Source of the DNA: PALSA-1353 sp050014015 | GTDB taxonomy: Bacteria > Planctomycetota > Phycisphaerae > Tepidisphaerales > Tepidisphaeraceae | Assembly: GCA_050014015.1 (NCBI GenBank) | Contig: JBEKEC010000003.1 | Span: forward strand, 1-64,000 | Direction of reading: 5' to 3' | DNA length: 64,000 nt | In this document: in pieces, positions 51,501 through 59,016 of the stretch | Layout: the number at the start of each line of letters is the position of its first letter | Position numbering within the stretch: the stretch's first letter is position 1 | Notes under the pieces: generated by a model | What the model was told of the DNA's origin: nothing | Database searches by the model: none | Seen by the model: the letters and a program-made list of their open reading frames with translations, nothing else | Position numbers and translations under genes: made by a program

Positions 51501-52838
51501 ATGTTGATCACACGCCGTGATTTTCTTTGCACCAGCGCATCACTCGCCGCCGTGGCCGCGACGGGCCGGATGAGCTTCGGCCAAATTGCCGATTCCACCC
51601 CATCCGCCCATCCGTCGGCGGCGACATTAGCCCTGCAAAAGTCGATCGGCCCAGTGGCGTGGACTGAGTTTCTAGTCCGTCTGCGGAAAACCAATTCCGA
51701 CATCCGCACCCGCGGCCTGCGAACGTTTCCCGGCTCCCGCGAGAAACTCCTTACCGGATATCCCTACAACGAATTTTATGACTGGGATTTGTATTTCGAG
51801 AATCTGTATCTCTCGTATTATGGCGTCTGGCCATACTGCTTTTCCAACCTCAAGCTGTTTTTGGACCGCCAGCAGCCGGACGGATACATCAGCCGCAGCC
51901 TGGTCAAGCAGCGTGATCGCCAGCACTTCAAACCGTTCCTGGCGCAACTGGTCGTACTGGGCGCCAAGCAGAACGGCGACGATTACCGGTGGCTCGTGGG
52001 CAACTACTATGAACGGCTGAAGAAATATCTCGACAAATGGATGAGCTACGACTCGGACCATAACGGCCTTCCGGTTTGGAATTCCGCCGACGCCGCCGGA
52101 ACCGACAACCAATGGAGCCGCGCCGGGCGACTGGCGGCGTTCGAGGTCGAAGGGGTGGATCTGGCGAGTTATCTGGTCCGCGAATTCGACGCCATGGGTG
52201 TGATCGCGGAAAAGCTCGGTGCGACCGAAGACGTACGCGCGTTCGCCGAGCGATCGCGGCGATTGTCGCAGCTCATTAACGACGTGTTTTGGGACCAGAC
52301 CGACGGCTTTTATTACGACCGTAACGAGCGGAAAAACCAGCGCGTGACGGTGAAATCTGGTGCGGCGTTCACACCGCTGTTCGCAGGCGCAGCCACGCCC
52401 GAGCGCGCCAAACGCATCGTCGATGAGCATTTGCTGAATGAAAAGGAATTCTGGTTGAAGTATCCCGTCGCCAGCTACGCCAAAACCGAGCCGGATTACT
52501 ACCAGGGTTCCCACAACAGGGAATGCAACTGGCGCGGCTCGACGTGGGCGCCGTTCAATTACATGATCTTTCACGGCTTGATTCGCTACGGATTCAACGA
52601 CGCCGCCAAGGAACTGGCCCGCCGCCTATTCGAGATGGCCATAGTCAAAAATCCCGTGCTGCGGGAGTATTATAACGCTGAGACGGGCGAAGGTTTGGGG
52701 CAGACGCAGTTCTGGGGGTTTACCGATCTCTACTACGTCATGCCCATGGAATTCGCAATGGGATACGATGCATCCAGCCTGCATCGTCCAGCACGGGCGA
52801 TTATTCCGCAGGAATTGGGCATCCGCTTCGAGGGATAG
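51501..52838 (+). CDS. Tat-exported (alpha/alpha)6 glycosidase, GH63/GH37-like
   Basis: The 445-residue protein has a Tat signal (MLITRRDFLCTSASLAAVAA) and a catalytic toroid: GYPYNEFYDWDLYFENLYLSYYGV, the block GLPVWNSADAAGTDNQWSR, LINDVFWDQTDGFYYDRNER, and YYQGSHNRECNWRGSTWAPFNYM. The paired acidic residues in YDWD (N-terminal) and the C-terminal EYYNAETGEG correspond to the acid and base of GH63 and trehalase-like enzymes (MGH1-like group). The sugar is not deducible. GGAGG precedes the ATG by 7 nt. It sits between pcm and a displaced pcm 3' copy, so it may be an inserted gene. Confidence 0.82.
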   Translation: MLITRRDFLCTSASLAAVAATGRMSFGQIADSTPSAHPSAATLALQKSIGPVAWTEFLVRLRKTNSDIRTRGLRTFPGSREKLLTGYPYNEFYDWDLYFENLYLSYYGVWPYCFSNLKLFLDRQQPDGYISRSLVKQRDRQHFKPFLAQLVVLGAKQNGDDYRWLVGNYYERLKKYLDKWMSYDSDHNGLPVWNSADAAGTDNQWSRAGRLAAFEVEGVDLASYLVREFDAMGVIAEKLGATEDVRAFAERSRRLSQLINDVFWDQTDGFYYDRNERKNQRVTVKSGAAFTPLFAGAATPERAKRIVDEHLLNEKEFWLKYPVASYAKTEPDYYQGSHNRECNWRGSTWAPFNYMIFHGLIRYGFNDAAKELARRLFEMAIVKNPVLREYYNAETGEGLGQTQFWGFTDLYYVMPMEFAMGYDASSLHRPARAIIPQELGIRFEG

Positions 52839-52877
52839 ATTCTGGCAAATGACTAATGACAAACCCCCGCCCCGCGC

Positions 52878-52883
52878 TAGAAT
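52878..52883 (+). promoter_or_regulatory. Orphan start-region: -10-like box and ATG without a gene
   Basis: GCTAGAATGGCGGCCATG has TAGAAT 7 nt before ATG 52891. The following ATGCCTGATTTGG is identical to the first 13 bases of the recG coding sequence at 59017, but the frame here ends after 20 codons. It looks like a broken 5' end of a gene. Confidence 0.35.
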
Positions 52884-52901
52884 GGCGGCCATGCCTGATT
52901 T

Positions 52902-53156
52902 GGCGACGGCACCAAGGGCTGGCCGGAAGCCGCCCCGTTCGACCGAATTCTAATCGCCGCCGCCGCGCCCAAGGTTCCCGAAAATTTATTGAAGACCCAA
53001 CTAACCGACGGCGGCATCGCCGTCCTGCCCGTGGGACCCGCCGACGAGCAAATGCTGGTTGAAGTCCAGCGCGTCGGCGACAAGCTAGTAACCCACGACA
53101 TCTGCGGCTGCCGATTCGTGAAACTGATCGGCGACGAAGGATGGGCGGAGGAATAA
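52902..53156 (+). pseudogene. Displaced 3' fragment of pcm
   Basis: These 255 bases match 51199-51453 of pcm with 24 substitutions and no indel, both ending in GCGGAGGAATAA. In the pcm frame it encodes 84 residues with 5 changes (FGDGTKGWPEAAPFDRILIA and on); most base changes are synonymous. A TGA stands in frame directly upstream and no start codon is available, so it is not expressed as Pcm. Synonymous bias implies divergence while both copies were functional, then juxtaposition. Confidence 0.85.
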
Positions 53157-53254
53157 TTGCTTGGCCGCCGCACTTGCGCGGCGCGCCATACTCGCCCTCC
53201 TGGGCTCAACCAAAATCCGACGCGGCGCACGAGATTTCCGGCGGCGTATTCGCA

Positions 53255-56200
53255 TTATCTTAGCCGCAACTTCCCGTCATCCGCAGCAAGAAACTCGCCG
53301 TTGATTTTGAGAACGTTAATTTCTTCCGCGAGCCGCTCACGGATACGCGCACCGCTGCGTTGAAATCCTAGCTTTCGTGCGGCCGCCTGGATCAAATCTT
53401 CAACGGGCATTGCCCCATACGACTGAATTGCATCGGTCAGCGCGGACTGCATCAAGCGCCATGGCACATCGTCGATGGCATCAAACTGTGGGGCGGTAGG
53501 GCTATCACCCGTTGGGCGCCTGGACACTTGGACAGGAGTGACCGTTTCGACTTTTTCGGCTGGAGGCGAAGGCACATCAGTAATTGTCAATGCCCGTTGA
53601 TACGCATCGAGTACCTTCTGTATCTGCCGGCGGGAGTCCCGAACCCAATCAGTTGACCAAATTCGGCAGATTTTCCAGCCAAGGCTTTCCAATATCTCTT
53701 GTCTCAGGCGATCCCGGTCACGTGCCGTCGCGGAACGGTGGTATGCCGCACCGTCGCATTCAATGCCCAGCACATATTTTCCCGGATGTTCGGGATGCAC
53801 CAGTGCAAGATCAATCCTAAATCCCGAACAGCCGATCTGACGGCGAACATCAAGGCCCTTTTCCGTCAGCGCTCGGGCAACTTCGGCTTCGAAATCCGAA
53901 TCAAAATCGTGGGTGCTGTCTTCCGTTTCTGTCCCCACCAGCGCTATCCTTCCGCGTTCGGCAAAATCGAGGTACGCTCGAAGTAGCTCCGCACCCCGAG
54001 CCTTGGTGCGGCTCAGATCGATGTCCTCCGCCCGTATTGATGTAAAGATCGTGAGTGCGTCTCTTGCCCGTGTGACAGCGACATTCAACCGGCGTTCTCC
54101 CCCTTGCCGATTCAACGGCCCAAAATTGTGACTCAACATGCCGCTATCGTTCTTGGCGTACCCGACACCCAAAAAGATCACGTCTCGCTCGTCACCCTGC
54201 ACGCTCTCCAAATTCTTCACAAAAAATGGCTCGGGATTTTCGACGGAAAAAAACTGTTCGAGATGAATTGATGCACGACGATATCTATCAATAAGATTGA
54301 TAACGAGCATCTGTTGAGGCTGATTCATTGTGACAACGCCCAAGGATTTCTCAGGTTGTTCAGAAGCGTGGCGCATCACGGCCTTGGCGATCTGCTCGGC
54401 TTCGGCTGCGTTCGAACCACCGGCACCGGCTCCGGCCCAACGTCCATTCTCAACCAGACAAAAGGTAACCCCGCTCGATCCATCCATATCTCGGACACTG
54501 GGAAAAGTTATAAGCTCGTTGCTATAAAAATGACGATTTGAGAAGGCGATGAGCGATTCGCGTCGGCTTCGGTAATGCCATTTGAGCCGCTGTCGCGGCA
54601 TTCCCAATGTTCCGCACATATCGAGAATGCTCTCGTAATCGCTGCTGCTATGCTCTAACTCATCATCTTCCTCTTCGTCGCTCCCGATCCGCTCAAAGAA
54701 ACTGGTCGGAGGCAACTGCTTCTGGTCACCCGCGACCACGAGTTGCGACCCCCGGTAAATCGCACAGATGGCATCGTGCGGACGAACCTGCGATGCTTCG
54801 TCGAAAATCACAACATCGAAGCGGATCTCACTACTGTCAAGATATGTGCTGACGGCCAACGGCGACATCATTATGCACGGCTTGAGCTTTTGAAGGAGCG
54901 ACGGCATCGAAGAAAACAAGCGGCGGATCGGTAGGTGCCGCCTTCGTTTGTTAACCTCGCGGAGCAAAATGCCGACCTCCGAGTTTTCCGGAGCATCGCC
55001 ATCCGAACCGGACAGTCGCGGAGCATTGCTTATGACTTTTGAACGCACCTGTGCAAATCCGTTCTTCACCCAAAAGCGATCGACATCTTGAAAGCGGCTC
55101 AAAATCTGATCGTGTTGAACCGAATCAAATTCACGCAGAGCCAACTCGGAGCGATATGCTTCCGCAAGCCAGAGGCGGTAGAATCGCTGGCGCAGCACCG
55201 CGACGGCCTCATCCACTTTGACACGCCCCTCCAGAATCTCGTCTTGGAGCACTTCCATACCGAGGCGATGGAGATTCTCGCAGACATTTATGTAGTTGAC
55301 CCACTCACTGACGCGGTCCGCATCGCGCACACGGTCGTTGAACCAATTAATCAACTCTGTAATTGGAAGCCGGCTAAGAATAACACCAGTTGAGACCTCA
55401 GCGTCCTTCCGGAACAAGGTCTCGACAAATTCCAGGCCGGTGCGCAAACTGGAATCATTTGCCGCGGCGGTTTTCTCAACTGCGGTCGAAAGCTCGGACC
55501 TGACAGCATTTTCCGAAATGGCTGTAACGACGGGCGCGGGTGGCGCGCCGTGATATTGCTTCAGGAATGTAGTCGCCGAAATCGCTAGATCGGCATGGTC
55601 CTTCCAATCACCAAGGGAGCGCGATTTCAAATCAGGCAGTGTTTCGTTGAGCGATAATGCAATATCCTTCGCTCGACCAATAAGGCTTCGCAACTCTTCG
55701 AGAACCTCAATATCCTTTGCCAGGTTGTCAGTTGCGACATCCTGTTCAATTTCAATCAATGGGACCAACGCCTTCAATTTGTCTGAATGCTCTTGGCACC
55801 ACGCCGCAAGTTCGGTAGCTCTGGATTTTACGGTCCCGGTAGCTAGGTCACTGCAATTAGCAACTCCGAACGCTTCGGGGACTTTAATCTTCTGGGCAGA
55901 CTCGGCTATGGCGCTCGCCAGTTCTCGGGATAGTTCTTGGAGCTGCTGGGCTGCCGCAGTGAGTGAAGTCCGCGCAGTGGAATCGGGCGAGGTTGAAATT
56001 GACCTTGCGGAATCGCTGTTCTGCAAAGCGGCCGGCAATCGGTCGATCGTATCTAAGCGCCCGAGGACGGAATCCCAATCGAAATTGGGCTTCCCATCCC
56101 AAACAAGCCTATCTCTATCCGGATTCGCCGTTGTCTCCACCTGCTTAACGTACCGGTGGTACCGTTGCAGTTGGAACGCATCATCGAGTATCTGCCGCGA

Positions 56201-58606
56201 TTTCACCGAAGATTGCCCGGTGTACAAAAGGCAGAAATTCTGCCTTGCGCGACGCCACGAACTGCCCAGGCGCTTCCACCAATTGCGACGCTGGAGCACC
56301 GCGTCGATTTGCTCGACAGCAATGGCCTCAAACGCGGTAGCGTGAAACCTTGATTCAAGCGGCATGCGCGTCGCTGCGGCCATCGACGCGACCTGCTTCG
56401 CATCGCCCACGACACGCTGCAACCGCTTTCGCTCCGTTGCATCGAACCATTCTGGTCTTGTTTGGCCTAACGCCGTTATCAAATGCGCGCTGGCTGCCAA
56501 TCCGTCAGCGTCGCGGCCAGTTGCCGTGTACGTAACAGGCAGTGCAAGCAACTGGCGTAATGAGTTAGCGGCTCCGCCAACTTTTCCGGCCAATTCGGCA
56601 ATCCCTTTGAGTTGAGCACAGATGCCGTCAACGTAGATGGCTTGCAAGCGCACCGTGGCGGGTGGCCCGGACAGCCACGGTTTCACCTTGGCAAAACTCA
56701 TCGACACCGATCTCGCCTCTGCAATATCAATCCTGGTTGGCGCGTCGCCAACGTATGCCAACGCAGAGGACCACAAAATGCGGTAGTCCTTCGCCACCTC
56801 ATACAGGGCCAGATATTTCTCGGCGGTTTGTGTCAGGCCGGCTTCCACCCAGGATTTTGGAATTATTGGCTGAGCTAGAGCGGCAGCTGCGGCATCCAGC
56901 GCCACGGTCAAATCTCCTAAAGTCGGTTTTGCGCCAAGGAATCCCAAACTTTCCAGTGGGCGGGACGCTTCAAGACGCCTACCGAGTCCCACGGCGACGC
57001 GGTCGAAGTGAAACCGAATATCGTCAGGCAGCGTTAGGTTATAGAGTTCTATGCGGCAACCGCGCCACGGGTGAATTACGCGACCGGCGATGATCGCCTT
57101 GAAGTTCGCCAGCTGCGCTACACCCTCTTCCATTTCCTGCAACCGGCTCGCGTCAATTTCATGGACATCCGCAATTATTAGTCGAGTTTGCGACGAAGTG
57201 CGAATCCTCGCCAACTTTCCGTGAATCGAGTAAGCCGGTTGATTTAGGGCCGAGCGCTTAGCATGCAGCGCACGCACGTACTCGTTGAGTTTCTGGCGTG
57301 TGCTGCGTAACTCCGCAATCTTGTGCTCTTGTGAAGGGTAAAACTCTGCCTTACGGTTCAGGCACCGACCAAGTTCTTCGACCACTTCTCTTTTGTTGGC
57401 CTTGTGGCTGTGACACGCCAAACAAAAATCACCCAGCTTGCCTTGATCCAACCGGCGCTTAACGACCGTAAGTGCCGCCTCCTTTTCGCTTACAAACAAT
57501 ACCGTTTTGTTGTTTGCAATGCATCGGGCAATGATGTTTGAAATGGTCTGACTTTTCCCAGTCCCCGGCGGTCCGTCCAGAATCAAATGATGGCCGCGCC
57601 TAATCATCTCAATGGCCGCCAGTTGGCTACTGTCACAATCCAGAATCAGATAATTGGTTTCTGGTGGAGCGGTTTGGTCGAGGTCGGATTTGAGCACGTC
57701 AGATATATCAGACGCGGGCAGTTGCGATGCGTCACCGGCAATGCCGCGACACAAGGGATGACTGGTAATCCGGCCCTCGTTCTTTAGTAGGTCTTGCCAC
57801 ATGGAGATTTTCTGGAATGCAAAAGTGCCAAGACCCACCTTACGCTGTACCTGCCACCGCTCATGGCCAGCAATCGCGCTTTCCACCTGCAACAATAGGG
57901 ACTCCAGCGCATCGCTGGATTCCAAAAGCTCTTCTTCATTAATCTGCGGGAGCGTAAGCCGAAAATCAGAACGCAATATCTCGGCCAACGAGTGATTGGA
58001 AACGAAATCATCGTCCAATGGCGCAAGTTCCCATGTCGAATCCGCACTTTTCTTCCGAAGGGAAACGGGCAAGAGTACCAGCGGCGAAAGGAGCGCAACG
58101 TCACTATCCACTGATTCGAACCACTGAAGAAAACCGAAAGCCAGAAACAAGCTGTTGACGCCCTGTTCGGACAGTGATGTGGACGCCGCCAGTTCCAATC
58201 TCTTCAGCCGGCCATCGAGTGGTTTATCCCGCAAATTGCTTAAGAGCGAATTACCTTTCAGGTCCCGTGACTGCCTGATTACGTCAAGTTGTGCCACTGT
58301 CAGGACATTCGCGTCTCTCGGCTGCTGTTCCAACCCCTGTTCGAATATGGTTTCACTCGGTTCGTCATCACCGAGCCACTGTGAAGGCCAAGGGAAATCG
58401 GTCGGCTTGCCTTCTACGGCGAGTTGCTGCCAAAGCTGGTGGAACTCAGGATGCTCGATACCGAGAACACCCCCGCGCCCAAATCTGCTGTTGACGAGCC
58501 GGCTCCGCTTTGACGTGTCGAGCAACAGCCTTCGCCATTCCTCTAATCGGGCGCTCAGATCAACACACTTGTTCCCTTTGCCGGAGATTTCCCCTGGGGC
58601 CGCCAT
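53255..58606 (-). CDS. DUF4011 - SF1 helicase - restriction-endonuclease-like - DUF3320 protein (candidate defence protein)
   Basis: The 1783-residue protein begins with a DUF4011 domain (WRRLLLDTSKRSRLVNSRFG, residues 24-230). The SF1 helicase follows with Walker A GPPGTGKS at 345-352, HSHKANKREVVEELG, Walker B DEAS at 1269-1272, VAGDQKQLPPTSFFE, and the C-terminal RecA lobe (LGVVTMNQPQQMLVINLI, ESVQGDERDVIFLGVGY, NVAVTRARDALTIF). About 900 residues of helical insertion lie between the lobes. Then comes a PD-(D/E)xK/Vsr-like nuclease (D1599 in FRIDLAL, E1616-C-D-G in GIECDG, W near 1660) and a C-terminal DUF3320 domain (PWRLMQSALTDAIQSYG). Proteins of this make-up are found in defence islands and resemble helicase-Vsr antiphage proteins. 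It is a single gene, divergent from recG, next to the pcm fragment. Confidence 0.88.
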   Translation of the reverse strand: MAAPGEISGKGNKCVDLSARLEEWRRLLLDTSKRSRLVNSRFGRGGVLGIEHPEFHQLWQQLAVEGKPTDFPWPSQWLGDDEPSETIFEQGLEQQPRDANVLTVAQLDVIRQSRDLKGNSLLSNLRDKPLDGRLKRLELAASTSLSEQGVNSLFLAFGFLQWFESVDSDVALLSPLVLLPVSLRKKSADSTWELAPLDDDFVSNHSLAEILRSDFRLTLPQINEEELLESSDALESLLLQVESAIAGHERWQVQRKVGLGTFAFQKISMWQDLLKNEGRITSHPLCRGIAGDASQLPASDISDVLKSDLDQTAPPETNYLILDCDSSQLAAIEMIRRGHHLILDGPPGTGKSQTISNIIARCIANNKTVLFVSEKEAALTVVKRRLDQGKLGDFCLACHSHKANKREVVEELGRCLNRKAEFYPSQEHKIAELRSTRQKLNEYVRALHAKRSALNQPAYSIHGKLARIRTSSQTRLIIADVHEIDASRLQEMEEGVAQLANFKAIIAGRVIHPWRGCRIELYNLTLPDDIRFHFDRVAVGLGRRLEASRPLESLGFLGAKPTLGDLTVALDAAAAALAQPIIPKSWVEAGLTQTAEKYLALYEVAKDYRILWSSALAYVGDAPTRIDIAEARSVSMSFAKVKPWLSGPPATVRLQAIYVDGICAQLKGIAELAGKVGGAANSLRQLLALPVTYTATGRDADGLAASAHLITALGQTRPEWFDATERKRLQRVVGDAKQVASMAAATRMPLESRFHATAFEAIAVEQIDAVLQRRNWWKRLGSSWRRARQNFCLLYTGQSSVKSRQILDDAFQLQRYHRYVKQVETTANPDRDRLVWDGKPNFDWDSVLGRLDTIDRLPAALQNSDSARSISTSPDSTARTSLTAAAQQLQELSRELASAIAESAQKIKVPEAFGVANCSDLATGTVKSRATELAAWCQEHSDKLKALVPLIEIEQDVATDNLAKDIEVLEELRSLIGRAKDIALSLNETLPDLKSRSLGDWKDHADLAISATTFLKQYHGAPPAPVVTAISENAVRSELSTAVEKTAAANDSSLRTGLEFVETLFRKDAEVSTGVILSRLPITELINWFNDRVRDADRVSEWVNYINVCENLHRLGMEVLQDEILEGRVKVDEAVAVLRQRFYRLWLAEAYRSELALREFDSVQHDQILSRFQDVDRFWVKNGFAQVRSKVISNAPRLSGSDGDAPENSEVGILLREVNKRRRHLPIRRLFSSMPSLLQKLKPCIMMSPLAVSTYLDSSEIRFDVVIFDEASQVRPHDAICAIYRGSQLVVAGDQKQLPPTSFFERIGSDEEEDDELEHSSSDYESILDMCGTLGMPRQRLKWHYRSRRESLIAFSNRHFYSNELITFPSVRDMDGSSGVTFCLVENGRWAGAGAGGSNAAEAEQIAKAVMRHASEQPEKSLGVVTMNQPQQMLVINLIDRYRRASIHLEQFFSVENPEPFFVKNLESVQGDERDVIFLGVGYAKNDSGMLSHNFGPLNRQGGERRLNVAVTRARDALTIFTSIRAEDIDLSRTKARGAELLRAYLDFAERGRIALVGTETEDSTHDFDSDFEAEVARALTEKGLDVRRQIGCSGFRIDLALVHPEHPGKYVLGIECDGAAYHRSATARDRDRLRQEILESLGWKICRIWSTDWVRDSRRQIQKVLDAYQRALTITDVPSPPAEKVETVTPVQVSRRPTGDSPTAPQFDAIDDVPWRLMQSALTDAIQSYGAMPVEDLIQAAARKLGFQRSGARIRERLAEEINVLKINGEFLAADDGKLRLR

Positions 58607-58910
58607 AGGGCATTTGATTTTAATGGATTTGCGCTACGACCTCGATACCCTCGGGAATTTGGAAAATCCGAGGGCGACGGAGCATCTGGTTGAAACTACC
58701 CCTCGACTCGCCGTTTGCGCGCGGCCTTACGCCCATCCACCACGATCCGGCACCCGCCGAAAACAGAGCGCCATCCTAGTTGAGCCCGGTTGAGACACAT
58801 ATTCCACTATTCAAGAACAGATTTCCAAGCCAATCTGCGATAAGCACTTATGCCATAACAAAATATGATTCCAACGATAAGCTAGCAAATGCTAAGTTAA
58901 CCCTCAAAAG
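58607..58910. other. Divergent region between the helicase-nuclease gene and recG
   Basis: No gene is supported. Base composition turns AT-rich from about 58790 (GATAAGCACTTATGCCATAAC, CGATAAGCTAGCAAATGCTA), which is unusual in this GC-rich window and would suit promoters for both directions. Confidence 0.4.
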
Positions 58911-58990
58911 TGTCGCATTCTGTCGCATTGTGTAACATCGGCGAGCCGACATCGAAAAACTGTCAGATTTTGTCAGATTCTGTCAGATGC
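58911..58990. repeat. Decamer repeat array in strict 10-bp phase upstream of recG
   Basis: TGTCGCATTC (58911) and TGTCGCATTG (58921) are followed by TGT at 58931. After a gap, TGTCAGATTT (58961), TGTCAGATTC (58971) and TGTCAGATGC (58981) follow. Every unit begins at a position ending in 1, so all copies lie on the same face of the helix. The last unit ends 14 nt before the TAAAAT box of recG. Either a cooperative protein-binding array or a simple slippage repeat. Confidence 0.85.
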
Positions 58991-59003
58991 CCTCCAATTC
59001 CCT

Positions 59004-59009
59004 TAAAAT
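59004..59009 (+). promoter_or_regulatory. Putative -10 box of recG with short leader
   Basis: TAAAAT in CCCTTAAAATCGCCGCTATG, 7 nt before ATG 59017; no Shine-Dalgarno sequence. Confidence 0.45.
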
Positions 59010-59016
59010 CGCCGCT

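Noticed and set aside
52856..53062. Short frames starting at the ATGs of 52856-52891
   Set aside because: They read the pcm fragment out of frame and end quickly; the in-frame reading is a pseudogene.
58911..58990. CRISPR array
   Set aside because: Units are 10 bp with no spacers of constant length and there are no cas genes; it is a phased short repeat.
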